Notes under the pieces: generated by a model
Databases searched by the model: none
The model's input: the letters and a program-made list of their open reading frames with translations, nothing else
What the model was told of the DNA's origin: nothing
Position numbers and translations under genes: made by a program
Shown: positions 27,695-37,089 of the stretch, in pieces
Layout of the letters: the number at the start of each line of letters is the position of its first letter
Position numbering within the stretch: position 1 is the first letter of the stretch
Source of the DNA: Kalymmatonema hyalinum WJT4-NPBG1
GTDB taxonomy: Bacteria; Cyanobacteriota; Cyanobacteriia; Cyanobacteriales; Nostocaceae
DNA length: 64,000 nt
Assembly (NCBI GenBank): GCA_019359075.1
Contig: JAHHIB010000002.1
Span: 1-64,000, forward strand
Direction: 5' to 3'

Positions 27695-28654
27695 TTAGTT
27701 ATTGAGCAATCTGTTAAAAGTGCCCTGGATACCTCCTACACCTACCATACACAAGTATAAATTGTACAAATATGCTGATTTATTCCTTTGAGATTTAGCC
27801 AGAAGGATAGCAAATGCATACCTTGAAGCTAAATACGAAAAACCTATTAGTGATCTGAGGCAATTAAACACAGTTATTTTTTCCTTCATATACACTCTAG
27901 AATTCCCAAATCCTAAACCTGCTACCTTAAAAAAGTCAGAGTTTAGTTTATTGGGAGACACCCAATGATGGACTAGAGCTTTGGGAACATACATTGCCTT
28001 GAATCCTGCTTGTTTAGCACGAGTGAGATATTCAATTTCATCTCCACGATTAATTTTATTATTTTTGTTTTGGATGCCTGTATGCATAGGTCCAAGCTGC
28101 TCATACACAGAGCGACGAAAGGCAAGGTTTGCAGCTAGAGGACCTGGAATATCCACTGGAACAACTTCATCACCTAAATCGTAAGCAGAAAGAAGTTGCT
28201 CTAATTTAGAATTTAACCAATCTGGAGGAGCTACTACTTCCCACCAAAGCAAAACACGCCCGCCAACAATATCGATACAAAAATTTTCAAAAGCTTCGAT
28301 GAGTCCGATGAGCCATCCCTTATCAAATTGAACATCATCATCAACTATCGCGAGAATTTCACCTTGTGCTTCTTGCAGAGAGCGATTTCTTGCAATATTA
28401 GCTCCGGCTCTCGTTTCATTAAAATATTTCAAGGTATGAGGGAAAGTCTTCTGATAATCAGCCAATAAAGAAAGAGTATCATCCGTACATGCATTAGCAG
28501 TTACTATAACTTCTAATGCTAGATAAGAAGGTACTTCAATCTGAGAAAAGCTGTCTAAACTTTTCTGAAGTAACGATTTTCTATTATGAGTAGGAATGAC
28601 AATAGAAACTGATTTTATCCGAGTTTTTGTTGCTAAAGATTCTTGAGGTAACAT
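27695..28654 (-). CDS. Family 2 glycosyltransferase
   Basis: The 319-residue enzyme has VSIVIPTHNRKSLLQKSLDS at about residue 16, EVIVTANACTDDTL, ILAIVDDDVQFDKGWL (metal-binding DDD) and RGDEIEYLTRAKQAGF, the GT2 acceptor-site ED-like region. The C-terminal part is hydrophobic and may lie on the membrane. The 20-base gap to the GT8-like gene fits a shared transcript. Confidence 0.88.
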   Translation of the reverse strand: MLPQESLATKTRIKSVSIVIPTHNRKSLLQKSLDSFSQIEVPSYLALEVIVTANACTDDTLSLLADYQKTFPHTLKYFNETRAGANIARNRSLQEAQGEILAIVDDDVQFDKGWLIGLIEAFENFCIDIVGGRVLLWWEVVAPPDWLNSKLEQLLSAYDLGDEVVPVDIPGPLAANLAFRRSVYEQLGPMHTGIQNKNNKINRGDEIEYLTRAKQAGFKAMYVPKALVHHWVSPNKLNSDFFKVAGLGFGNSRVYMKEKITVFNCLRSLIGFSYLASRYAFAILLAKSQRNKSAYLYNLYLCMVGVGGIQGTFNRLLNN

Positions 28655-28819
28655 ATTTGTCTAAATCGTGCTTGTGTCAACTTAGGTTAAGTTCATATCT
28701 TGTATCAACTTTAAAGCTTTAAGACCAAATTTTAGTTAGAGCTTCTTCTCAGGCAGGAAGCTAAAATGGTTATCATACTTGCTCAAAATTAAGTTGATGG
28801 TGAAATTTTAAATAGAAAA

Positions 28820-29695
28820 TTAACAAGTACCACGATATCTTCGCAAAGCTAATACCCATTCTTTAGGCAGAAGATTACGTATTTTGCAGGTAAGATTTTT
28901 CCAAAGAAAAAATCTCCAGTATTCTTTCAAAAAATATATATTTCTTTTTAAAGGATGTGCAAGGTGTTTACTAATACGCCAGCGTTCTTTTGTATAAGTT
29001 AGAATGTCTCTGCTTTGCCTATCTGAAACATCAAATTTTGAGATCATCATAGGGAGTTCTTTAAAACTACAAGCACCCACGTATAATCTGACGAGAAAAT
29101 CATGATCTGCACACCACGTAAATGATGTATTAAATGGAAACTGGACTTGTAATTTTGTCTTAACAAAAATACTTTGATGACAAGTAGGTATGTGATGCCA
29201 AATATCTGAAAGTTTTTGAGGAACCCTCTGAAAAACGCGTGTTTGATATCTATCAACTACAATGGAGGTAAATCCCCCATAAACAACATCAACTGAGCTA
29301 TCAAGGTGAGTTGCCACTTGAGCCAGTGTAGACTCTGAAAAAAATTGATCGCCAGAATTCATAAAAATAATCCAATCCCCGGTAGCTGCCAATGCTCCTT
29401 TATTCATGGCATCATAAATTCCAGTATCCTTTTCACTAACCCAATAAGATATCATTTCATCTTTTTGGTGCAGGAAATTAACAGTACCATCCTGTGAATC
29501 CCCGTCAATGATAATGTATTCTATGTTTGTATATGTCTGAGATATAACACTAGAAAATGTTTCATATAAGCCACCAAGTCGATTGTAAGTGACTGTAATA
29601 ACGGAAATACTTGGAGAAGATCCATCAAAAGATGGTTGCTTTCCGAGTAGGCGTTTTCCACCACAACTTTTTTGCTCCATGATAATTGGTTCCAA
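28820..29695 (-). CDS. Family 2 glycosyltransferase, WcaE-like
   Basis: The 291-residue enzyme has ISVITVTYNRLGGLYETFSS, EYIIIDGDSQDGTVNFL, DTGIYDAMNKGALAATGDWI and FMNSGDQFF, the arrangement of colanic-acid-type GT2 enzymes (WcaA/WcaE). The first 28 residues before ISVITV are not part of the domain. It follows a decayed GT4 fragment. The DNA is AT-rich. Confidence 0.88.
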   Translation of the reverse strand: MEPIIMEQKSCGGKRLLGKQPSFDGSSPSISVITVTYNRLGGLYETFSSVISQTYTNIEYIIIDGDSQDGTVNFLHQKDEMISYWVSEKDTGIYDAMNKGALAATGDWIIFMNSGDQFFSESTLAQVATHLDSSVDVVYGGFTSIVVDRYQTRVFQRVPQKLSDIWHHIPTCHQSIFVKTKLQVQFPFNTSFTWCADHDFLVRLYVGACSFKELPMMISKFDVSDRQSRDILTYTKERWRISKHLAHPLKRNIYFLKEYWRFFLWKNLTCKIRNLLPKEWVLALRRYRGTC

Positions 29696-29721
29696 ATCTT
29701 ATAGTCTTCCTCAAATAAGCA

Positions 29722-29938
29722 TCAATCTTGAAGCCACCTAGATTTCTGCAAAACCTGACGATAGAGTTTTTTGTATGGCTGAACCTGAAGTTTCAGTGAG
29801 TATTCAGTAAGCACGATCGCCTCCTTAGGGCGGCTCCTTAGGAGCATCGCTCGAAAGTCTTGGTTCATGCTAATCGCGCAATCTCTCATCTTCTAATAAG
29901 ACCTCAATCGCACTAGAAAAATCATTTGTTAAACATCC
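29722..29938 (-). pseudogene. C-terminal remnant of a GT4 gene, frame-shifted
   Basis: Read on the minus strand, one frame gives SSAIEVLLEDERLRD and a stop; after a frame change the next gives MNQDFRAM, then an insert of about 9 codons made of CCTAAGGAG-type repeat, then EAIVLTEYSLKLQVQ and KKLYRQVLQ. These align with the end of the intact GT4 at 37090-38340 (LLEDDNLRDRMSQNCRAI, ALTEYPLELQAQRYIELYHQ). It is a decayed copy of that gene's 3' end, interrupted by a small palindromic insertion. Confidence 0.8.
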
Positions 29939-29944
29939 TTGTTA

Positions 29945-31201
29945 CTATTTGCAACTGCGAAGCTTGATATCAAATACAGGGCTACTCCAGCATCGACGAA
30001 TAGACTCTAATTCATCAAGTACTGAGAATACCCCTTTCACATAATCCTGCCCAGTCCATTTCTTTGCTCGTTCAAAACCAAGTTCTCTCAGTTTTTGGCG
30101 CAGAGGTATATCATCCCAAAGCAACTTAATGGCTGAAGCAATGTGTTCAGGATCTTTAGGATCTACTAGTAAAGCAGCATCTCCCAGTTGTTCTTCAGCA
30201 CCTGTAACTTTGGAAGCAATCACAGGACAGCCAAGGGCAAAAGCTTCTAGAGGTGGTAGATTATCTGGACCGAAGAATGTAACAAAGGTAAGTGCAAATG
30301 CATTACGATAGAGAGCTATTAAATCTTCTTGAGGTACAAATCCCAGAAAATGCACTTGTTCGGATAGCTCAAGTTCAACTGTCAACTGCCTAATATATTG
30401 CTGAGTTCCCTTGTTAGAGCCAGAGAATACAACCGGAAAGGTAAGATTATACTTGTCTCTTAACCATTTAACAGCCAGCACTAGATTGGCATGGTTCTTA
30501 TGTGCCCAGAATTGAGCAGGGTAGAATAAATATTTATCAGGAATATTATATTTCTCAAAAATGACTTGCTCTAAGCAGTCGGAAGCATTTAAGGTAAACT
30601 GTGGTGTAGGAAAAGGTATAACTTTAATTCGCTCAGGCGGTATTTGGTAAAATCGCTCAACTTCAGCTCTACCTGCATATGTTCCGACCAAAATAAAAGC
30701 AGATCGCTGCAACAAGGTTGAATATGACTTTTCTCGTGAGTTCCACTGTCCATTTGAACTGACCTCTGGAAAATAGGGTTGAAGCCGATGTTGTAAATCC
30801 CAAACAGTAGTAATGTATGGAACTTCCATCGTTAGACAATGTGGTCCCAAAGACCATACAGCCTCGATATTGCTGTTTTCAATAAGCTTCGTGATAAATT
30901 TTTCATTCCCTGATTGGACTTTAAACTGGCTTGTGGGATGTTGTAGCTTGTTAATAATAGCCTCGGCTGTCCTGGAAAGGATAGAGTGTAGTTTCTCTTT
31001 AAAACTTCTATAAAGAGATATAAATTCAATATGCCGAACCGATGATAACTCCGAGGGGGGTTCTTTTTGCCTACTAAACAAGATGAAAGTGTGACCACTC
31101 TCTGCTCCATTCTTGACTAGGGATTGGAACACTTCAGCTTCAAATGTATAACCACCACCAATTTCAGGTAGATGATGGCTTAAAAGTATGCCTACTCTCA
31201 T
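29945..31201 (-). CDS. Family 4 glycosyltransferase
   Basis: The 418-residue enzyme begins MRVGILLSHHLPEIGGGYTFEAEV and has TTVWDLQHRLQPYFPEVS (central), YLFYPAQFWAHKNHANLV and the signature FFGPDNLPPLEAFALGCPVI. The C-terminal 20 residues include DELESIRRCW. The stop of the upstream methyltransferase and this ATG are directly adjacent (TAA then ATG), so translation is coupled. Confidence 0.9.
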   Translation of the reverse strand: MRVGILLSHHLPEIGGGYTFEAEVFQSLVKNGAESGHTFILFSRQKEPPSELSSVRHIEFISLYRSFKEKLHSILSRTAEAIINKLQHPTSQFKVQSGNEKFITKLIENSNIEAVWSLGPHCLTMEVPYITTVWDLQHRLQPYFPEVSSNGQWNSREKSYSTLLQRSAFILVGTYAGRAEVERFYQIPPERIKVIPFPTPQFTLNASDCLEQVIFEKYNIPDKYLFYPAQFWAHKNHANLVLAVKWLRDKYNLTFPVVFSGSNKGTQQYIRQLTVELELSEQVHFLGFVPQEDLIALYRNAFALTFVTFFGPDNLPPLEAFALGCPVIASKVTGAEEQLGDAALLVDPKDPEHIASAIKLLWDDIPLRQKLRELGFERAKKWTGQDYVKGVFSVLDELESIRRCWSSPVFDIKLRSCK

Positions 31202-31969
31202 TTAGCCTTTCACCATAAAGTAAATACCCCAGGTATCAAATCCTGGATTGCGATCACTCATCCACTCACGACATTCGATAGGCTTGCATTGGTTTTGTCC
31301 CAAGAGTAAGTCTATTTCCGGCTTAAACAGATAACGCATTCTATGAGTTTCTTGAACCTCCTCAACTGCACCAGTGTTTTTATCTTTGATAAAGACTTGA
31401 TAATTAACATCCACCAAATTGTCATTCGGATACATCAGTGGTTCGGCAATCCTAGTGACGCTGATTTCTTCATCCTCTAGGCGCTTAACGCGGATTGTGG
31501 GGCGATCGCTCAGAACCGCAGGTCCATACCAACAGTCGAAAATGAATACACCACCAGGTTTGAGATGAGCTTTGACTGTGGCAAATGCAGCTAGTAAATC
31601 CTCATTGGTAGTCTGATAGCTAATCACGTGAAAAAGCGAGATGATAGCATCATATTGCTTGTCCAGCCGAACAGTCCGGATATCCCCTTGGGAAAACTCT
31701 AATCTCGATGCTAGTTGTGTGGGGAATTGGGAAAGGCGATCGCTTGCTTTTTGCAACATCTGGTGGCTAAAATCCACCCCGTGAATTTGATATCCCTCCT
31801 TTGCTAGTAGAACTGCGTGGTTCCCCGTACCGCAACCCAGTTCCAGGATATTCTCTGCATCTGGTGCATAGGTTTGAATTAACCGATGAATAAATTGTGC
31901 TTCTCCCACGTAGTGCTTATCCCGGTAGAGCAAATCGTAATAGCGGGCGTAGTTGCCAAATACATTCAT
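31202..31969 (-). CDS. Class I SAM-dependent methyltransferase
   Basis: I start at the ATG at 31969 (255 residues, MNVFGNYARYYDLLY), which removes an overlap with the previous gene. SAM motif I ILELGCGTGNHAVLLA, VDFSHQMLQKA, and YDAIISLFHVISY are clear, followed by an extra beta region (RVKRLEDEEISVTRIAEP) typical of this methyltransferase_25-like group. It probably methylates a deoxy- or amino-sugar made by the neighbouring DegT enzyme; this is inferred from position. Confidence 0.85.
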   Translation of the reverse strand: MNVFGNYARYYDLLYRDKHYVGEAQFIHRLIQTYAPDAENILELGCGTGNHAVLLAKEGYQIHGVDFSHQMLQKASDRLSQFPTQLASRLEFSQGDIRTVRLDKQYDAIISLFHVISYQTTNEDLLAAFATVKAHLKPGGVFIFDCWYGPAVLSDRPTIRVKRLEDEEISVTRIAEPLMYPNDNLVDVNYQVFIKDKNTGAVEEVQETHRMRYLFKPEIDLLLGQNQCKPIECREWMSDRNPGFDTWGIYFMVKG

Positions 31970-31974
31970 ACTGA

Positions 31975-32796
31975 TCAAGACCTTAACTTGAAATAAATAC
32001 CGTGATAATAAGAGACTGAGTTTTCTGGACAAGAGGGAATCAAGCAGCGATCTCCCCTATCTTCCCAAAGATCAATCAATTCATAGCCAACATTATTAAA
32101 GCTTTCTATAAATTCTGTTTTATTGAATACATATTGAGGATAGAAAACCTTCCCACCGTTTTGTAAAGTCACAAATTGTTTGCCATTATATATAGGCAAG
32201 CGATTAATGAGAATGTGTGTAGGTTTTTTAGGCAGTTGTTCTATTTCTTTAGGAAAATTATTTATATATTGAACAGAACCAGAAGCTATTAATGTGTTTG
32301 TATGACTTGCATCTGTAAAAGATGTAGTAAAGAATAAATCTTTTTCTTGACGTTTTTTGGCTAGTTCCTCACCAGCCTTAACTATTTCTGGCAAATCACA
32401 AACAATCCATATCACTTTCTCAAATTTTACGTATTTCTTATATGTATAAAAGTGAATGCCTACATTTCCACCAAAGTCAAAAATAGTATTTACAGGATTA
32501 GCTGTGAAGATAGAAGCTAGCCAGAATAAGACTGGATAATCATAAGAAGCGACTGTACGTTTGCTGTGCTCCCAATCTCCTAACTCTGCCATCTCCTTAT
32601 ATTCTTGAGCTAGTTCATCATTATCATAACCAATAGGTTTAGTTTTTGGTGCTGATTGAATAGCTTGTTCAAAAGTATCAAAAACTCCTCGAAAACAACC
32701 GTAACAGTCTCCTGCAAATCGACGCTCATATTCTAATTTCTGAAAATACCCATATGTTTTTTTTGCAAAGGGAATTGCCTTAATCATTCTCCTCAT
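31975..32796 (-). CDS. Putative methyltransferase, TIGR04325 family
   Basis: The 273-residue protein shows DCYGCFRGVFDTFEQAIQSA, GYDNDELAQEY, SYDYPVLFWLA and IFDFGGNVGIHFYTYKKYV, the pattern of the TIGR04325 (LIC12133-like) putative methyltransferases of O-antigen clusters. The SAM-site equivalent is DFGGNVG. It overlaps the upstream DegT gene by 4 bases (ATGA) and has a 5-base gap to the next methyltransferase, so the three genes are coupled. Confidence 0.8.
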   Translation of the reverse strand: MRRMIKAIPFAKKTYGYFQKLEYERRFAGDCYGCFRGVFDTFEQAIQSAPKTKPIGYDNDELAQEYKEMAELGDWEHSKRTVASYDYPVLFWLASIFTANPVNTIFDFGGNVGIHFYTYKKYVKFEKVIWIVCDLPEIVKAGEELAKKRQEKDLFFTTSFTDASHTNTLIASGSVQYINNFPKEIEQLPKKPTHILINRLPIYNGKQFVTLQNGGKVFYPQYVFNKTEFIESFNNVGYELIDLWEDRGDRCLIPSCPENSVSYYHGIYFKLRS

Positions 32797-33908
32797 TTGA
32801 ATACCTCCACGACGACTTGTGCTACTCGGCAGATTTGTTCATCTGTTAGTGCCATCCCGCTAGGAATATAGAAACCACGACGGGCTATTTTTTCTGCAAC
32901 AGGGTAAGACACCCCATCAAACAAGCCCATTTTTCGGAATACCGGCTGCTCGTGCATGGGCCAGAAAAAGGGACGAGTCCCGATTTTATACTGAGCTAAA
33001 CGTCGCATTGCTTGTTCAGCATCAAAAGGCACTTCATCTTTTAAAACCAGACCATACACCCAATAGATGTTATCGGCATAGTCTGTTCGTGGTAATGGCA
33101 GTTGTAGACCAGGTATATCTGACAATAGCTCTGTGTAGCGTTGCCCAATGTGCCTTTTACGAGCTACAAATTCGTCTAATCGCTCTAGTTGGGCAACCCC
33201 AAGAGCTGCTTGCAAATTCGACATCCGCAGGTTCCAGCCCAATTCTTGATGTACAAAGCGTTTTTGTGGTTGGAAGCACAAATTGCGTAAAGAACAACAG
33301 CGCTCTGCGAGCTGCTCATTATCAGTGAGCAGCATTCCCCCCTCGCCAGTGGTGATATGCTTGTTCGGGTAGAAGCTGAAGGTACTGATAGCACCAAAGC
33401 TCCCGCACGGGCGACCTTTATAAGTTTGACCGTGCATCTCGGCTGCATCTTCAATAATTTGCAGCCCATATCTGTCAGCTAAGGCTAGCACTGGCTCCAT
33501 ATCTACAGGTAGTCCATAGATATGAACAACCATGAGCGCTTTTGTTTTCGGTGTGATTTTGTCCTCAATCTGACTGACATCCATATTCCAGGTGTTGGGA
33601 TCACAATCCACCACAACTGGCACAGCACCGCTACGAACAATGGCAGCTGCACAAGAAATAATCGTGAATGTGGGTAGAATGACCTCGTCCCCTGGTTGAA
33701 TTCCTAGTGCTGCAACTGCAGCATCAAGAGCGACGGAACCATTGCTGACAGCTACGCCATATTTGCGCCCCACACGAGCGGCAAACTGTTCTTCAAATTT
33801 TTTGACAAATGGTCCTTCAGAAGATATCCATCCGGTATCAATGCACTCAAGCAAGTATTTTTTCTCGTTGCCATCAAGCAGTGGCTGGTTAACTAGTATT
33901 GGGTTCAT
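32793..33908 (-). CDS. DegT/DnrJ/EryC1/StrS sugar aminotransferase
   Basis: The 371-residue PLP enzyme has SNGSVALDAAVAALGI near 55, ILPTFTIISCAAAIV, IIEDAAEMHG (Asp at 154), and the PLP Lys at 183 in PNKHITTGEGG. Such enzymes aminate 3-keto or 4-keto nucleotide sugars, so the polymer probably contains an amino-deoxysugar. The upstream gene encodes a cupin 4 bases away. Sugar position cannot be decided. Confidence 0.92.
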   Translation of the reverse strand: MNPILVNQPLLDGNEKKYLLECIDTGWISSEGPFVKKFEEQFAARVGRKYGVAVSNGSVALDAAVAALGIQPGDEVILPTFTIISCAAAIVRSGAVPVVVDCDPNTWNMDVSQIEDKITPKTKALMVVHIYGLPVDMEPVLALADRYGLQIIEDAAEMHGQTYKGRPCGSFGAISTFSFYPNKHITTGEGGMLLTDNEQLAERCCSLRNLCFQPQKRFVHQELGWNLRMSNLQAALGVAQLERLDEFVARKRHIGQRYTELLSDIPGLQLPLPRTDYADNIYWVYGLVLKDEVPFDAEQAMRRLAQYKIGTRPFFWPMHEQPVFRKMGLFDGVSYPVAEKIARRGFYIPSGMALTDEQICRVAQVVVEVFK

Positions 33909-33911
33909 TGG

Positions 33912-34346
33912 TTACCTAACAACTATCTTCGCTTGCCCTGCGGTAATGCCAGTAAACCGGGTTTTGTCCACTTCACCCACATAAGGACCTTGTTTGACCT
34001 CAATCATTTCAGTTTCTTCTATGATCTCGAAGCCATGACCACCAGTGACTAAAAGGATGACATCACCAGACTCTAAAATGCGACTTTCTAAGTATTGTTG
34101 CTCGTTGTTGTAAAAGTCTACACGCAGCTTGCCCTTTTTAATCATTAGTACTTCCTGAGTGTATTGCACTTCGCGGGTTACAGGATTGTGGACATGGGGT
34201 AATATGACTTTACCCACTGGATGGCGCATATATGCCAACTGCTGAGATAGTTGGTTTGGTGTTAAAAAGTGAATACCCGGCTTGTTAAAATTACGGGAGA
34301 TAATTAGAGCTAGGAGCTGATTATGATAGGTAATTTCTTCAATCAT
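33912..34346 (-). CDS. Cupin-fold protein of the sugar pathway
   Basis: The 144-residue protein has the cupin pattern LPHVHNPVTREVQYTQEVLMIKKG and LESGDVILLVTGGHGFEII with His at about 61, 63 and 110. This could hold a metal. Placed right before a DegT aminotransferase, it may be an epimerase, isomerase or regulator of that sugar step. I do not recognise the exact family (it is not a clear RmlC or FdtA). Confidence 0.6.
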   Translation of the reverse strand: MIEEITYHNQLLALIISRNFNKPGIHFLTPNQLSQQLAYMRHPVGKVILPHVHNPVTREVQYTQEVLMIKKGKLRVDFYNNEQQYLESRILESGDVILLVTGGHGFEIIEETEMIEVKQGPYVGEVDKTRFTGITAGQAKIVVR

Positions 34347-34416
34347 TTTGATGGTAATTTTGTTGGAATAATCTCACTTAGCTAAATAGCATTTTTAGCA
34401 AAAGTGCATATTTTTC

Positions 34417-35712
34417 TTAATTTTTCGCTGACAATTCATTTATCATCCAGTTCGACTGAATAAAGAATTTTCCCCACTTGGGATCTAGTTGCAAATCGCC
34501 ATAAGGACCCGGGACTGCCTCTACTTGCAAGGTACAACAGCGTTGGACAAAATCAATATTCTGTGTAAGAGCTGAGTCTGTTATCCACGGACTAAGGAAG
34601 TACCGACCTGGATACAACCCAACATTGTCAACATAACCCTGCACGGTGATCTTGTCTTTAACTCGACCAACTTGCAAGCCATCATGATTTGAGCGAATAT
34701 CAAGAATAGGGTCCCCTAACGCATTATGAACAATGACCCCAAAAGAAGGGTTAACAATCGGCTCATAAAATTCGGCGTGAAGTGTAAAACAAATGCTACC
34801 GCCAACCGGAATACTGATGGTTGGTTTTCCGTTACCGTTAGCAATCTCGAATTGAATAAGTTTGGCTTCCCCAGTCGTAATTCTGTCGTTCCATTCTCTT
34901 AAATCGATACTACTTCTTTCTTGGGTATCCCAGAGATATTTTCCTACGATTTCTGTAGGCTGCCCTATAGCCGCGATACTTCCCGATTTTAATAGTATTG
35001 CTGTACTGCATAAGTACTGTATGCTAGCCATATTATGACTTACAAATAAAACTGTTCTCCCTCCTTTTCCCACCGCATCCATCTTCCCCAAACACTTTTC
35101 TTGAAACTCTGCATCCCCCACCGCCAGCACTTCATCAACGATTAGAATCTCTGGCTCCAAGTGAGCAGCAACCGCAAACGCCAACCGCACATACATACCT
35201 GATGAATATCGCTTTACTGGCGTATCTAAAAACTTCTCTACTTCTGCAAAATCAACAATTTCATCAAACTTATTCTTAATCTCCGCCTTGCTCATTCCCA
35301 GAATCGCACCATTGAGATAGATATTTTCTCTACCTGTTAACTCTGGGTGAAACCCTGTTCCCACTTCTAACAAACTCGCAACTCGACCCTTAATGCCGAT
35401 TTGTCCTGTGGTTGGTTCTGTAATCCGGCTCAAAATCTTTAGGAGTGTAGATTTTCCTGCACCATTACGACCAATAATGCCAACTCTATCGCCCTGCTTA
35501 ATCTCAAACGACACATCGTTGAGTGCCCAAAACTCTTCACGAAAGTTCTTAGCTTCATTTTTTGAGTTTTGACTTAGAGGGTTGAGAGTTGCCAACAAAG
35601 ACTTTGCTTTATTGGCAATTACATCCCGCAGTGCAGTGTAGCGCTCTTGCTGCTGGTGACCAATAATGTATTTTTTGCCTAAATTTTCAACTCGGATTAC
35701 AGTGTCAGACAT
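34417..35712 (-). CDS. wzt: ABC exporter ATPase Wzt, copy 1
   Basis: The 431-residue protein has a standard ATPase domain: Walker [10 protein letters not shown] at 81-89, signature YSSGM at 169-173, Walker B ILIVDE at about 189-194, and switch His in VSHN. It belongs to the polysaccharide-export ABCH group (Wzt/KpsT). About 170 residues follow as a Wzt_C-like beta-sandwich that in E. coli recognises the terminal modification of the chain. The first 240 residues are nearly the same as those of the second Wzt (39525-40805), while the C-terminal domains differ. Confidence 0.93.
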   Translation of the reverse strand: MSDTVIRVENLGKKYIIGHQQQERYTALRDVIANKAKSLLATLNPLSQNSKNEAKNFREEFWALNDVSFEIKQGDRVGIIGRNGAGKSTLLKILSRITEPTTGQIGIKGRVASLLEVGTGFHPELTGRENIYLNGAILGMSKAEIKNKFDEIVDFAEVEKFLDTPVKRYSSGMYVRLAFAVAAHLEPEILIVDEVLAVGDAEFQEKCLGKMDAVGKGGRTVLFVSHNMASIQYLCSTAILLKSGSIAAIGQPTEIVGKYLWDTQERSSIDLREWNDRITTGEAKLIQFEIANGNGKPTISIPVGGSICFTLHAEFYEPIVNPSFGVIVHNALGDPILDIRSNHDGLQVGRVKDKITVQGYVDNVGLYPGRYFLSPWITDSALTQNIDFVQRCCTLQVEAVPGPYGDLQLDPKWGKFFIQSNWMINELSAKN

Positions 35713-35723
35713 TTGCTATTCAC

Positions 35724-35801
35724 TTAAATTACGTCTGCTTTTGGTGTAACCAAGTAGCCAGTGATATGTGGAGGCACTAGAGCAGGGACACCAACTTTGA
35801 G
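35724..35801 (-). pseudogene. Short GT4 gene fragment
   Basis: The minus-strand frame ends with LKVGVPALVPPHITGYLVTP and a stop, matching FKIGGVPDLVRPNITGYLAT near residues 335-355 of the GT4 at 37090-38340. It fills the gap between the GT2 and Wzt genes. It is a scar of a duplicated or recombined GT4 gene. Confidence 0.75.
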
Positions 35802-35803
35802 CG

Positions 35804-36874
35804 TCAACTCTGATAATTTTCTTGTCTAAGAAACAATTCTTTCATGATTTCTGTGGGAAGCATGAGTTTAATAATGAATTTCCAAGTTTTACCAAAGCAA
35901 ATAATGGTAGGGCAAAAAAAGACTGCTTTCATCAACCATTTAATTGCTTCCAACTTGTTTCCATGTGAATCTTCAAATCTTCCATGTTTTAGCATAGCTG
36001 TAGCATAAAATAATCTCAAACTTAATTTATTTTTAAGTCTGATTAATGGGTTGAAATGTTGATAATATTTTTTCAAAACATTCCTGGCTTCTGCCATAGC
36101 AATGACATTATCCTTACAAGTCTTAGCATCATCATGATGTCTCATTTCTGAGAAACACTTTGGTATGTAGTGAAGCGGATATATCATTCTTATACGCAGC
36201 CAAAAATCTAAGTCCATTGTGTATGATAATGAAAGATCTAAGCCATGTAATTGATGGAAAACATCTTGGCTAAAAAATACAGAAGGTTGCGGTAAATATT
36301 TTTCATGATGATATTCAAGTAAATCTTCAAACGAATATCTTTCTCCTTTGACGTAATCTCTCCAACTTTCTACGCCTTCTTCGTTAGCATTCATCAAATA
36401 TCCATCTCCAGTAAGGAAATGACAATAAGCATTGTCACGCCAAAATCGCCCAACTTCCTGAAGAGTGTTTGGACAAAAAATATCATCAGAGTTCAGCCAA
36501 GCGTAAATCTTTCCTGTCGCTTTATGAAAACCTTTGTTTATCGCATCTGACTGTCCCTTATCCTTCTCGCTGACATAATAGGCAAGCCATTGTGCATACT
36601 TTTCGATAATTTCGAGTGAATTATCAGTTGAGCCGGCATCAATAATGATGTATTCCAAATTCGGATAACCTTGAAGTAGCACTGAACGAATGGTTTCCTC
36701 AAGGAAGTGACCGTAATTGTAGTTCGGCGTCACTATACTGATGCGAGGATACTCAAAATCACCAGGTATCCGCTGCGACAAGGGAGGAGTTTGCTCTGTC
36801 CAGGGCCAACCAGTTTTACCAGGTGGGGGTGAGGGTAAGTCAGCTAACGTGAGTGTTCTAGTGATGAGTGGCAT
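35804..36874 (-). CDS. Family 2 glycosyltransferase
   Basis: The 356-residue GT2 enzyme has ISIVTPNYNYGHFLEETIRS (about 46), EYIIIDAGSTDNSLEII, GQSDAINKGFHKATGKIYAW and LNSDDIF (the metal-binding site). The N-terminal 40 residues with SPPPGKTGWPWTEQTPPL are a feature seen in this cyanobacterial GT2 group. The C-terminal helices are basic. It would build the lipid-linked or nascent chain. Confidence 0.88.
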   Translation of the reverse strand: MPLITRTLTLADLPSPPPGKTGWPWTEQTPPLSQRIPGDFEYPRISIVTPNYNYGHFLEETIRSVLLQGYPNLEYIIIDAGSTDNSLEIIEKYAQWLAYYVSEKDKGQSDAINKGFHKATGKIYAWLNSDDIFCPNTLQEVGRFWRDNAYCHFLTGDGYLMNANEEGVESWRDYVKGERYSFEDLLEYHHEKYLPQPSVFFSQDVFHQLHGLDLSLSYTMDLDFWLRIRMIYPLHYIPKCFSEMRHHDDAKTCKDNVIAMAEARNVLKKYYQHFNPLIRLKNKLSLRLFYATAMLKHGRFEDSHGNKLEAIKWLMKAVFFCPTIICFGKTWKFIIKLMLPTEIMKELFLRQENYQS

Positions 36875-37020
36875 AATAGGTGAACTTGTTAAAGGTTGAG
36901 TACTTTTTATGTACGTTTTTTAGTTGTTGAAGTCAGAATTTGAAGAACGTTGATGAAGAAGAAGGCTAAAGAAACAATTCTCCTAGTAATTTCTTAAGAT
37001 AACTTTAATGAGTCCGTAGT

Positions 37021-37055
37021 AAGCACTTTAGTGCTTAGGAAAGGGCTGAAGCCCT
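37021..37055. repeat. Paired palindromes between GT2 and GT4 genes
   Basis: AAGCACT/AGTGCTT (37021-37036) and AGGGCT/AGCCCT (37042-37055) are two adjacent hairpins. The second resembles the palindrome at 50530-50545, so it is a member of a dispersed family. Confidence 0.6.
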
Positions 37056-37089
37056 CACTACAAGCCTTCAAAATTGGTGGGGTGGATTA

